Of a DNA stretch of 64,000 bases, positions 32,783 through 41,375 are shown piece by piece. The stretch comes from Streptomyces sp. NRRL F-5122 (GTDB lineage: Bacteria > Actinomycetota > Actinomycetes > Streptomycetales > Streptomycetaceae). The first letter of the stretch is position 1, and each line of letters starts with the position of its first letter. The position numbers and the translations under genes were made by a program. The notes below the pieces were generated by a model. It was given only the letters and a program-made list of their open reading frames with translations, made no database searches and had not been told where the DNA came from. The stretch is from assembly GCF_001507435.1 (NCBI RefSeq), contig NZ_LMWH01000278.1:62001-126000 (forward strand). Direction: 5' to 3'.

Positions 32783-33397
32783 ATGGGGCACCGCAGTGTG
32801 GGTGATTTGATGACCCCCAGCGCCGTGAGCGTGCGGCCGGGCACGACCTTCAAGGAGATCGCACGCCTGCTCGACGAGTACGACATCACCGCCGTCCCCG
32901 TGGTCGACGACTTCGGTCGGCCCGTCGGGGTGGTGTCCGAAGCGGACCTGCTGCGCAAGCAGACGTCGGTGGGCGTCGGCATCACCGCCGGTGCGTTGAT
33001 GACCAGCCCCGCCGTCGTCGCGAAGCCGGAGTGGGACGTCGTCCGTGCCGCACGCACGATGGAAGGAAGCAAGGTCAAACGCCTTCCCGTGGTGGACGAA
33101 GACGGCCACTTGATCGGTGTGATCAGCCGTAGCGACTTGCTGCAGTTGTTCCTCCGCCAGGATCGCGCGATCAAGGAGGAGATTCTGGAGGACGTCATCG
33201 TCGGGACGCTCGGTCTGCCGCCCTCGTCGCTCACCGTCGACGTCGCCGACGGGAGAGTCACGCTGAGCGGCAGGGTGGAGCGCAAGAGTCTGCTTCCCGT
33301 GGCCGTGCGGTTGTGCGAGGAGGTCGACGGCGTGGTCGATGTCGTCAACCGGCTCGACTTCGACCGGGATGACACGGTGGACGTGGCCACGCGTTAG
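32783..33397 (+). CDS. CBS-pair plus BON domain protein
   Basis: 204 residues. Two CBS motifs at ~6-55 (VGDLMTPSAVSVRPGTTFKE, VPVVDDFGRPVGVVSEADLL) and ~70-125 (ALMTSPAVVAKPEWDVVRAA, LPVVDEDGHLIGVISRSDLL) are followed by a BON domain at ~135-200 (LPPSSLTVDVADGRVTLSGR). CBS pairs bind adenosyl ligands such as AMP and ATP. BON domains bind membranes or phospholipid. The protein may report energy state at the membrane. A second copy is at 36170. Confidence 0.88.
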   Translation: MGHRSVGDLMTPSAVSVRPGTTFKEIARLLDEYDITAVPVVDDFGRPVGVVSEADLLRKQTSVGVGITAGALMTSPAVVAKPEWDVVRAARTMEGSKVKRLPVVDEDGHLIGVISRSDLLQLFLRQDRAIKEEILEDVIVGTLGLPPSSLTVDVADGRVTLSGRVERKSLLPVAVRLCEEVDGVVDVVNRLDFDRDDTVDVATR

Positions 33398-33674
33398 TCC
33401 CCAAGGAGTCCGGGGAGCGGCCGTACTCCGCCCAGTGCCCGGGCAGGCGGTCAAGCGCCCGTACCGGCTCCTCGTGGTCCGCCTCGTTCAAGCCAGTTCC
33501 ACGGCCGCCGGCTCAGTCTCGCCTCGAGAGGCGGACACATCGCACGGTGTCTCCCTTCGACGGTACTGATTGACCTGTCTGGAGTAGCTGCGCGGCCCGA
33601 CGCCGCGGCTTGTGCCAATCTTCGGGTGCGACGCGGGCTGCCTTCGGTCCCGGCAGAGCGAACGGAGAACAGGC

Positions 33675-35666
33675 GTGGTCACGAGGCGTCGAGTCATCCA
33701 GGCCGCCGTCACCGGAGGCGCGTTCGCTCTGCTTCCCTCCGGTGCCGGGTTCGGCCCGACACGGCTGTCGTCGCCGACGGGGCGAACCGCCCTCGATCCC
33801 GAGGGCATCGAGAAGTACCGCGTACCACTTGTCATCCCTCCGGTCATGCCACAGTCCGACCGCGGCTCGGCGGACGGCATCGACCACTACTCCATCGGTG
33901 TCCGTCAGTTCCGGCAGCAGGTGCTGCCCCCCGGCCTGCCGGCGACGACCGTGTGGGAATACGGCTGTACGGAGGACTCCGGTACGTTCCACTACCCTGC
34001 GTCGACTTTGGAAGCCCGGGTCGGCAGGCCCGTGCAGGTGCGGTGGAAGAACGAATTGCTCGATCGCTCGGGCCGGCATCTGCCCCATCTGCTGCCGGTC
34101 GACCCGACACTGCACTGGGCCAATCCGCCGGGCGGTACATGGGGCCGGGACGGGCACCCGACGTTCCGGTCGACGCCGGGTCCCTACACCGGCCCCGTGC
34201 CGCTCGTGACGCATCTGCACGGAGGCCGGAACACAGAGGAGAGCGACGGATACCCCGAAGCCTGGTACCTCCCGGACGCTGTCGACATCTCCCCCGGCTA
34301 CGCCCGGGTCGGATCGTTCTACGATCTGTACAAACAGAAGGCCCAGGCCGCCTACGACGTCGCCTGGGGCCCGGGAGAGGCCGTCTTCCGGTACGCCAAC
34401 GAAGAGCGTGCGGCAACGCTCTGGTTCCATGATCACGCCCTTGGTGTGACACGCCTGAACGTCTATGCCGGGCTGGCCGGGTTCTACCTTCTGCGCGGTG
34501 GACCGGCGGATCTGCCCGAGGGTGTCCTGCCCGGACCTGCCCCTCGCACCCAAGACCCTTCGGGGCGGAGCTGTCACGAGATCCCGCTCGTGATCCAGGA
34601 CAGATCCTTCTACGCGGACGGGAGCCTTCTCTATCCTTCGGGACGCGCCGCCTTCGACGGGTTCAAGGGTCCCTATGTGCCGGACAGTGATATCCCGCCG
34701 ATCTGGAATCCCGAGTTCTTCGGTGACACGATCGTCGTCAACGGCCGAACCTGGCCGGTCCTCGATGTCGAACCCCGCCGCTACCGCCTGCGCGTACTCA
34801 ACGGGTGCAATTCGCGGTTCCTCATTCTGAAGGTCGTTGCCAACCCTGCCGCCCACCGTCCGGCGGACGCCGCCCTCAGCTTCTGGCAACTGGGAAACGA
34901 AGGGGGCTTCCTGCCCGCGCCCGTGCAACTCGAGCAGCTGCTCATCGCTCCCGCGGAGCGCGCCGACGTGATCGTCGACTTCGCCTCGGTACGTACTGGG
35001 GCCGCCTTGTACCTCATCAACGAAGGCCCTGACACCACGTTCCAAGGCGGGAGAGCAGGTGTCGATTTCGCGCCCGCGAAGCCGGGCACGACCGGACAGG
35101 TGCTGAAGTTCGTCGTCCAGTCACAAACCTCGCCGGACACGAGCGTGCCCCCCTCCCGACTGACCCTGCCGTCCCTCATGCCTCTGGGCACGGCGGACCG
35201 TGTCCGCCGGCTCTCCCTCAATGAGGAGAGTTCCACCGTGCTTCCGCACATCGGCCCCCGACGGGCGCTTCTCGGGACCGTCGACGTACACGGGAAGCCG
35301 GTCCGCATGGGATGGAGCGACCCTGTGACGGAAAATCCGGCGCTGGGAGAAACCGAGATCTGGGAGATCCACAACTTCACCGTTGATGCTCACCCGATCC
35401 ACATCCACGAGGTCCAATTCGAGATCGTCGACCGGCGCACGTTCACTCAGAAGACCTCTTCTCCCCCCGAGCCGTGGGAGCGCGGATTCAAGGACACCGC
35501 CATCGCGTACCCCGGCGCAGTCACCAGGCTCAGGGCGACGTTCGACCGGCCTGGCCAGTTCGTATGGCACTGCCACATGCTCGAACATGAAGACAACGAC
35601 ATGATGCGGCCCTACCGCGTGGGACCGGCGCAGAACAACCCGCCGAAACACGAGCAGGGGATGTGA
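33675..35666 (+). CDS. multicopper oxidase (CotA/phenoxazinone-synthase-like laccase)
   Basis: 663 residues from GTG 33675, with GGAG nearby. The N-terminus TRRRVIQAAVTGGAFALL is a twin-arginine-type signal, so export through Tat is likely. All four copper motifs are present: HLHGG (from residue 180), WFHDHALG (His 252 and 254), HPIHIHE (from 573) and HCHMLEHEDNDMM (from 632) with a Met axial ligand. The family oxidises phenols, aminophenols or metals with reduction of O2 to water. It sits among dormancy-type genes, so a role in oxygen or copper stress is an inference. Confidence 0.9.
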   Translation: MVTRRRVIQAAVTGGAFALLPSGAGFGPTRLSSPTGRTALDPEGIEKYRVPLVIPPVMPQSDRGSADGIDHYSIGVRQFRQQVLPPGLPATTVWEYGCTEDSGTFHYPASTLEARVGRPVQVRWKNELLDRSGRHLPHLLPVDPTLHWANPPGGTWGRDGHPTFRSTPGPYTGPVPLVTHLHGGRNTEESDGYPEAWYLPDAVDISPGYARVGSFYDLYKQKAQAAYDVAWGPGEAVFRYANEERAATLWFHDHALGVTRLNVYAGLAGFYLLRGGPADLPEGVLPGPAPRTQDPSGRSCHEIPLVIQDRSFYADGSLLYPSGRAAFDGFKGPYVPDSDIPPIWNPEFFGDTIVVNGRTWPVLDVEPRRYRLRVLNGCNSRFLILKVVANPAAHRPADAALSFWQLGNEGGFLPAPVQLEQLLIAPAERADVIVDFASVRTGAALYLINEGPDTTFQGGRAGVDFAPAKPGTTGQVLKFVVQSQTSPDTSVPPSRLTLPSLMPLGTADRVRRLSLNEESSTVLPHIGPRRALLGTVDVHGKPVRMGWSDPVTENPALGETEIWEIHNFTVDAHPIHIHEVQFEIVDRRTFTQKTSSPPEPWERGFKDTAIAYPGAVTRLRATFDRPGQFVWHCHMLEHEDNDMMRPYRVGPAQNNPPKHEQGM

Positions 35667-36169
35667 CCGACGGACACGTCCGAACCGGGCGCCACGCCCG
35701 GCCCGTCCTTTCGCGGGCGGAGGTACCGGGGCCGACCGGCCCCCTACGTCATCCCCGTACGGCCCATGTGAACACCTTCGATGCGATGGACGCTCGAGGT
35801 GTCGAGAGGCTGGAAGAGGTGCGTGATGACGGACGGCACGCCCAGCAGGTGCGGGGTACATGCGGTATCCCGCCATGGAGGCGGAGCAACTGTTCGTGAT
35901 CGCACGGCTGCACGGTGCGCGTGCCTGCCGTTCCGGCCGCGAGCAGGCGTGATCATCGGCAAGCACCTCGCGTATCCGGTGATAGTCGTGGCCTTGGCCC
36001 GCGTCCCGACCGGCACAGCCCGGTATCGGCTCGGCGCATCCCCTCACCGGCTGGAAGGCCTCGAACGGCTGCTGGCGTACCCGCCCCGCAGAGCGAGCAA
36101 CCTGCCGCAGTCCGGCGTCCGCCCCGTCCTGGGGACATCGGATGGAGGCGACTGGCAGAAGGAAGGGAC
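35667..36169. other. no gene recognised
   Basis: About 500 bases between the oxidase and the second CBS-BON gene. A short frame beginning MEAEQLFVIARLHGARACRS (around 35875) is closed after ~25 codons and matches nothing I know. Confidence 0.35.
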
Positions 36170-36901
36170 ATGAAGCACAACAAGGTCGGCTCCGTCATGA
36201 CCAGCGATGTCATCCGTGCCGACTACTCCACACCGTTCAAGGAAGTCGCACGGCTGCTCGCGGACGGCCGGATCAGTGGTCTGCCGGTCGTGGACGAGGA
36301 CGAGAAGGTCATCGGCGTCATTTCCGAGACGGACCTGGTGAAGCGGCAGTCGGAACCTTTCGGCACCGACGAACCGGAGCGCTCCCTCGCCGCCGGCAAA
36401 CCGATGTCCTCGGCCCGTAGAAGCCCCGCCAGGTCCAGGGCCTTCACCGCCGGGCAGCTCATGAGCATGCCGCCCATCACGGTGCACGCCGAGGAGACCA
36501 TCGCCCAGGCGGCTCGCATCATGACCGAGCAGGACGTGGAGCGGCTGCCGGTGCTGGACGAAGAGGACCGCCTCGTGGGCATCGTCACGCGTCGAGATCT
36601 GCTCAAGGTGTTCCTGCGGCCCGACGGGGACATCCGCGACGAGGTGATCGACGAGGTGATGCTCCGCACACTGCGACTGGCACCCACCGCCATAGACGTC
36701 TTCGTGGTCGAAGGGGTGGTCACCCTGACCGGCCGGTTGCCTCGTAGGAGCGAGACGGAGATCGCGGTCTCCACGACGCGGCAGATCGACGGAGTGGTCG
36801 CCGTGATCGACCAACTCGACTACCGCTTCGACGACTCCCGGCCGCAACCCGACAGTCGGTCACAATACGGCATGGCCGACAACCGGCTGCACAAACTCTG
36901 A
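36170..36901 (+). CDS. CBS-pair plus BON domain protein, second copy
   Basis: 243 residues from ATG 36170 with GAAGGAAGGG upstream. CBS1 (~5-55) holds VGSVMTSDVIRADYSTPFKE and LPVVDEDEKVIGVISETDLV. A ~35-residue polar linker follows, then CBS2 (~95-145; LMSMPPITVHAEETIAQAAR, LPVLDEEDRLVGIVTRRDLL) and a BON domain (~155-225). It has the same architecture as 32783-33397 with a longer linker and tail. It is followed 14 nt later by the XRE-PNPOx gene, probably in one operon. Confidence 0.88.
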   Translation: MKHNKVGSVMTSDVIRADYSTPFKEVARLLADGRISGLPVVDEDEKVIGVISETDLVKRQSEPFGTDEPERSLAAGKPMSSARRSPARSRAFTAGQLMSMPPITVHAEETIAQAARIMTEQDVERLPVLDEEDRLVGIVTRRDLLKVFLRPDGDIRDEVIDEVMLRTLRLAPTAIDVFVVEGVVTLTGRLPRRSETEIAVSTTRQIDGVVAVIDQLDYRFDDSRPQPDSRSQYGMADNRLHKL

Positions 36902-36915
36902 AGGAGGTGACGATC

Positions 36916-37590
36916 ATGGCCGCACGGCCGTCGTCGCACCCTGCTACAGGGCACCCTGCCGGCGACCTCGGACGCAGGATCACACAGCGGCGACAGGAAC
37001 TCGGCTTGTCCCAGGGGGAAACAGCCGATCGGGCGGGAATGTCCTCCAGCTACCTCCAGTACCTGGAGGAACAGCCCACGGTCACCCCCGGTCCTGCGTC
37101 CCTCCTCAGGCTGGCGGGGGCCCTGCAGACCACCGTCCGCGACCTCACCGGCGGCGACATCGATCTACCACCCGGCCGCGGTCAGGCAGGACGGCATCCG
37201 AAGTTCACCGAACTGCCCTCGCAAGCATGCTGGGACCTGCTCTCCACGCACGGCGTGGGCAGACTCGCCATACCCGTCGGCACCGGCCCGGTGGTCGTCC
37301 CCGTGAACTACAGCGTGATCGAAGGGGTCATCGTCTACAGGACGAGCCCCCAAGCAGTACCGGCACAGGCCGTGGGCCGCCAAGTGGCCTTCGAGGTCGA
37401 CCACATCGACGCGGCGCTGAGCCAGGGTTGGAGCGTCCTCGTCACCGGACCCGCCGGCACTGTGACGGACCCCGACTGCGTAGGGCTGGTGCGACAGCAG
37501 GCCTACAGCGAACCGTGGCCGGGCGGACAGCGGGACATGTGGATCCGCATAAACCCCATCAGTGTCACAGGGCGTCGGATCACCGTTTGA
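36916..37590 (+). CDS. XRE-type helix-turn-helix fused to a pyridoxamine-5'-phosphate-oxidase-like flavin domain
   Basis: 224 residues from ATG 36916 with AAGGAGG 8 nt upstream. Residues ~17-75 are an XRE helix-turn-helix (LGRRITQRRQELGLSQGETA, DRAGMSSSYLQYLEE). Residues ~90-220 are a split-barrel flavin/F420-type domain (GVGRLAIPVGTGPVVVPVNY, VAFEVDHIDAALSQGWSVLV). The fusion suggests a redox- or flavin-responsive DNA-binding protein, and such fusions occur in actinobacterial dormancy loci. Its stop codon overlaps the hairpin of the relic element at 37589. Confidence 0.85.
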   Translation: MAARPSSHPATGHPAGDLGRRITQRRQELGLSQGETADRAGMSSSYLQYLEEQPTVTPGPASLLRLAGALQTTVRDLTGGDIDLPPGRGQAGRHPKFTELPSQACWDLLSTHGVGRLAIPVGTGPVVVPVNYSVIEGVIVYRTSPQAVPAQAVGRQVAFEVDHIDAALSQGWSVLVTGPAGTVTDPDCVGLVRQQAYSEPWPGGQRDMWIRINPISVTGRRITV

Positions 37591-37893
37591 ATCCTCCCCC
37601 CCCCCGCTGAAGTGGGAGGATTCCTGGCTCACGTTGGCTGCGGGTCAGCGACCAGCAGCTCTTACACGATCAACACCAGTCGGGTTGAGACCAGCCCGGT
37701 TTGGTACGGCAAAGCTCGAAGGTGCGCGTGCCGTCTTGGTTCTCGATCGGCACGGTGTGCGCGCTTGGTTCTCGCAACGCACCCCGTACACCGTACCCGA
37801 TCATGTGGGCAGTCTTTCGCCCTGGGGGCGAAACCCCGTTTCCTTCCCTGCTCCGCAGGGGTTCCGATTCCTCCCCGCCCTGAAGGCCGGGGC
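37589..37893. mobile_element. relic of an IS200/IS605-like element or derived miniature element
   Basis: Two foldback ends face each other ~270 bases apart. The first, GAATCCTCCC (37589-37598) and GGGAGGATTC (37614-37623), is perfectly inverted with a CGCTGAAG-type loop. The second, CCCCGCCC-TGAA-GGCCGGGG (37873-37892), follows CGATTCCT. Subterminal hairpins of this style mark IS200/IS605 elements. No TnpA or TnpB frame remains between them. TTGGTTCTCG occurs twice inside (~37736 and ~37769). The first hairpin starts within the stop codon of the preceding gene and could instead be its terminator. Confidence 0.4.
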
Positions 37894-38158
37894 GTCCTCG
37901 GAGGTATTTGGTGACGCGGCGGTGGCCGGAGCCCGGGTGTCGACTCCGCTTGGACTGCGCTCGCAACTCGCCACATCCTCTCGTCGTACGCGCTCGCCCG
38001 TCGGCGGTCCTCAGGTCTCCGCCCCAACAGGCCCCGCACAAAGGGCCGTTCAGCCCAAGGGGTACGGCCCTTCGGCATCCGGTCCGGTACTCGGCAACCG
38101 ACGAGAGTGGGGATGTCGGAACAACGGCGACTCACAAATCCCCGAAGGGATCATCACC

Positions 38159-38782
38159 ATGGCCGTACACGAGGACCCTCAGCGGAGCCCGGGAATCCAC
38201 GTACCGCCTTTCCGCCGGCACCGGACCGCGCCCGCATCCACCGTGTCGGCAGACCTCGACACGCACACGGCACAGGCCTACGCCCTCGCGTCCCTGCGCA
38301 TCCTCACCGGGTTCGTCTTCCTGTGGGCGTTCCTGGACAAGACCTTCGGCCTCGGCTACGCGACCGCGTCCGGCAAGGGATGGATCGACGGCGGCTCGCC
38401 GACGAAGGGTTTCCTCAGCTCCGTGGCCGCCGGTCCGATGCAGTCGACCTTCCACTCGTGGGCCGGTGATGCATGGGCGGACTGGCTGTTCATGCTGGGG
38501 CTGCTCGCCGTCGGCGTCGCCGTCATGACCGGAGTGGCGCTGCGCCTCGCGGCCGGCGCCGGTACGGCGATGATGGCACTCATGTGGCTGGCGGAGTGGC
38601 CGCCCGCCAAGCGCCTGTCGGACGGGGCGCCGAGCATGTCGTCCAATCCGTTCGCCGACTATCACGTGATCTACGCCGCGGCGCTGATCGTGCTGGCCGC
38701 TGTCGGCGCGGGCGCGGCGTGGGGGCTGGGCAGGGTCTGGTGCCGGCTTCCGGTCGTCCGGGACCATTCCTGGCTGCACTGA
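38159..38782 (+). CDS. DoxX-family membrane protein
   Basis: 207 residues. After a polar N-terminus of ~45 residues come four membrane segments: LRILTGFVFLWAFLDKTFGL, WLFMLGLLAVGVAVMTGVAL, LAAGAGTAMMALMWLAEWPP and VIYAAALIVLAAVGAGAAWG. The pattern fits DoxX/DoxD-type quinone-linked membrane proteins. A preceding in-frame region is open but lacks protein character. A very strong hairpin follows the stop. Confidence 0.8.
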   Translation: MAVHEDPQRSPGIHVPPFRRHRTAPASTVSADLDTHTAQAYALASLRILTGFVFLWAFLDKTFGLGYATASGKGWIDGGSPTKGFLSSVAAGPMQSTFHSWAGDAWADWLFMLGLLAVGVAVMTGVALRLAAGAGTAMMALMWLAEWPPAKRLSDGAPSMSSNPFADYHVIYAAALIVLAAVGAGAAWGLGRVWCRLPVVRDHSWLH

Positions 38783-38791
38783 CCGGCCGTG

Positions 38792-38819
38792 GTGCGACGG
38801 GCCCCCGGGCCCGTCGCAC
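38792..38819 (+). terminator. strong hairpin after the DoxX gene
   Basis: GTGCGACGGGCCC and GGGCCCGTCGCAC are perfect 13-bp inverted arms separated by CC, starting 9 bases after the stop codon. Confidence 0.75.
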
Positions 38820-39276
38820 ACGCCTGTCCACGGGGTCCGGTGCGCCCGGGGCGTGCGAGGACCAGCAAGCCGGCATCATAGGCTCCGGCTCATCCCGTCC
38901 ACCATGCGGTCTCGGCTCGTCCCACGCATTCGCGCCGATCCTTCGCCTGCGACGGCGCTCGTCAGCCTCTGTCTCCAGGACTACACACCAGTACGCGCAC
39001 CTGCTCACAGCGCCCTGCCCATGGACGTCGCCACCGCAGACCGCGTCCGACAACGAGCGATCGCATGAGGCAGCGATCAGGACACACGTTCTACGACATT
39101 CCGTGCCGGCTCACGACACGCTCAGGTCCCTGACCGGGGGCGCGTGCAGGCCCGGGGTCGCTTCCCGTCCCGGGGGGCGACCTCAGGGCCGAATGGACCC
39201 GAGGCTGACCGTGCGGCCTATACACGCCTCAGGCTCCTGACGAGACGCTGGCCATGGCAGACAGGAGGTAAGCCCC
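38820..39276. other. no gene recognised; promoter region of the USP genes
   Basis: About 450 bases without a convincing frame. Close to the first universal-stress gene lies GGGCCGAATGGACCC (39187-39201 region), an imperfect palindrome that could be a regulator site. Confidence 0.35.
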
Positions 39277-40182
39277 ATGGTTGAGCCCGTCATCGTGGGA
39301 GTGGACGGATCGGCCGAGAGTCTCGCCGCCGCCGAATGGGCCGCACGCGAGGCGGTACGCCGTGAGCGACCTCTGCGCATGGTGCATGCCTGGAACTGGC
39401 ATCTCCACCAGAGGGACGGCGCAGAGCGCGCGAACGCCGCGCAGCGGCAGCTGGCGCGGCGCGTCCTGCGGCAGGCGTCGGAGCGCGTCGGCCACGCCGT
39501 TCCCGGCGTGCAGGTCACCGACGAGCAACTCGAGGGCCCGGCCACCGAGGCCCTGGTCAAGGCAGCCCAGCATGCCGAACTGCTGGTATTGGGCTCCCGC
39601 GGGCTGAGCGGTTTCACCGGCTTTCTCGTGGGCTCCGTCGCCATGGGCACGGTCGCCAATGCCACGCGTCCCGTCGTTCTCGTACGCGCGGATGAGGAGG
39701 CCGAGGACGAACACTTTCCGGGGGACGACGGCAAGCCGTCAACCGAAACCGGCTATCGAGACGTGGTGCTGGGAATGGACCTCCGGGATCCTTGCGACGA
39801 GGTGATCGAGTTCGCGTTCGAGGCGGCGGGGCAGCGGCACGCCCGGCTGCATGTCGTCTACGCATGGCAGGCACCTTCCGCGATCAGTCTCGGGCCCGGG
39901 GACATCGCACTGATGCACAATCCCCAGCAGGGTGAGGAATGGAAGGAATTCCTGTCCGCCGTCCTTCAGGTCTGGCGTGACAAGTACCCCGAGACGGAGG
40001 TCGTGGAGACCGTGGTGGAGGGCAAGGCCGCGACCGCCCTCGCCCGGGCCGCTTCCCCGGCGAGCCTGCTCGTCCTGGGCCGTCGTATGGCAGAGCGGCC
40101 GACGGTCCCGCGTCTCGGTCCTGTCACTCATGCCGCGGTTCATCACGTCGGCTGCCCGCTGGCCGTCGTTCCCCACGGGTAG
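39277..40182 (+). CDS. tandem universal stress protein (UspA) 1
   Basis: 301 residues with two Usp domains. The first (~3-140) begins VEPVIVGVDGSAESLAAAEW and has the ATP-binding G-x2-G-x9-G-S pattern in GSRGLSGFTGFLVGSV. The second (~158-300) begins DVVLGMDLRDPCDEVIEFAF and has a degenerate ATP loop (GRRMAERPTVPRLGPV), so it probably does not bind ATP normally. Tandem Usps are hallmark DosR-type regulon members. The next gene is a second copy. Confidence 0.92.
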   Translation: MVEPVIVGVDGSAESLAAAEWAAREAVRRERPLRMVHAWNWHLHQRDGAERANAAQRQLARRVLRQASERVGHAVPGVQVTDEQLEGPATEALVKAAQHAELLVLGSRGLSGFTGFLVGSVAMGTVANATRPVVLVRADEEAEDEHFPGDDGKPSTETGYRDVVLGMDLRDPCDEVIEFAFEAAGQRHARLHVVYAWQAPSAISLGPGDIALMHNPQQGEEWKEFLSAVLQVWRDKYPETEVVETVVEGKAATALARAASPASLLVLGRRMAERPTVPRLGPVTHAAVHHVGCPLAVVPHG

Positions 40183-40240
40183 GACGCCCAGGGCTGGGGA
40201 GCCCACGGCTCCCCAGCGCGGCGAAAAGGCGGTGAGAGAG

Positions 40241-41116
40241 ATGACGGAGCTGCCCCTGGTCGTCGGGGTCGACGGATCGGACTCGAGCCTCGTGGCGGTC
40301 GACTGGGCAACGGACGAAGCGGCCCGGCACGGTCTGCCGCTCCGGATAGTGCACGCCTCCTTGTGGGAACGCTACGAAGGTGTCCTGCCGTCGGACAGCC
40401 CTGAACGCCCGTCCGAGCAAGTGATGGCGCAGAACATCATCGAGACGGCGGCAGAGCGCGCACAGCGGCGGAACCCCGACGTGAAGGTGTCCGCCGACGT
40501 GGTGCCCGAAGACGCTGCGTCGGCCTTGCTGCGCGAAGGAAGCAACGCCTACGTCCTGATCACTGGCTCTCGCGGCCGCACCGCGCTCGAAGGGCTGCTT
40601 CTGGGATCGGTCAGCCTGGCCGTCGCCTCGCGTGCACACGGTCCCGTGATCGTGGTCCGCGGCGACAAGGCAGGGCTGGCCGGCGTGCATGGACGCATCC
40701 TCCTCGGTGCCGGAGAAGGCGGCGCGAGGAACGAGGCGGTGCGGTTCGCACTTCGCGAGGCCGAGGCACGCGGATGTGTCCTCGACGTGGTTCGTACTTG
40801 GCGCCGCCCGGCACATGGGGCCGCCGAACACCCCATGTCCGCCGGGGAGGCAGTGCGCGACGGCGAGCAGTGGGCGTCCGACCTGCTCGACGTCCTGCTC
40901 GGCGATGCGATGACGGACCACCGGAATGTGAGGGTGCGCCGCAGCACGGTGGAAGGACCTGCCAAGTCGGTGCTGCTCAAGCGCTCGGCCGCTGCGGACC
41001 TCGTGGTCATCGGGGCGCGGCGCGCACAGGGCCACCTGTGTCACCTCGGCCGGGTGAGTCACAGGCTGCTGCACCACGCGTACTGCCCGGTCGCGATCGT
41101 GCTCCAGCGGATGTGA
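40241..41116 (+). CDS. tandem universal stress protein (UspA) 2
   Basis: 291 residues. The first domain begins LPLVVGVDGSDSSLVAVDWA and has the intact loop GSRGRTALEGLLLGS. The second domain, with ILLGAGEGGARNEAVRFALR, ends VSHRLLHHAYCPVAIVLQ and lacks a clean loop, as in the gene before. ATG 40241 was preferred; GTG 40232 would add three residues. Same arrangement as its neighbour, 58 nt upstream, so probably one operon. Confidence 0.9.
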   Translation: MTELPLVVGVDGSDSSLVAVDWATDEAARHGLPLRIVHASLWERYEGVLPSDSPERPSEQVMAQNIIETAAERAQRRNPDVKVSADVVPEDAASALLREGSNAYVLITGSRGRTALEGLLLGSVSLAVASRAHGPVIVVRGDKAGLAGVHGRILLGAGEGGARNEAVRFALREAEARGCVLDVVRTWRRPAHGAAEHPMSAGEAVRDGEQWASDLLDVLLGDAMTDHRNVRVRRSTVEGPAKSVLLKRSAAADLVVIGARRAQGHLCHLGRVSHRLLHHAYCPVAIVLQRM

Positions 41117-41375
41117 CCCGGACCCCGTCCTGTGCCGTTGGAGGTGCCGGGCGTACCGCGACGGCACGACACCCGCCGTAGGGGCGGCCACCGAGCACAA
41201 CTGGAAGGCGAAGGAATCGAGATAAGGCGCAGCCTGACTGTGGCCCGTGTTCATCGCGCCCACAATGAGGGCTCGCGTCACCCATGACGCGGCATGGCTG
41301 ACCGCGCGATGAAATGACCGGGATGGGATCATCGGGGTAGCCGGGTGATCGCTCAACGATCGCGAGGGAGCGGCG

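Noticed and set aside
35744..36169. Short frames before the second CBS-BON gene as a start extension
   Set aside because: The protein family begins at the MKHNKVGSVM start at 36170, which has a good ribosome-binding site; the preceding residues are unlike CBS proteins.
37562..38158. N-terminal extension of the DoxX-family gene into the relic element
   Set aside because: The open frame passes through the two hairpins and has no protein character; ATG 38159 gives the expected length.
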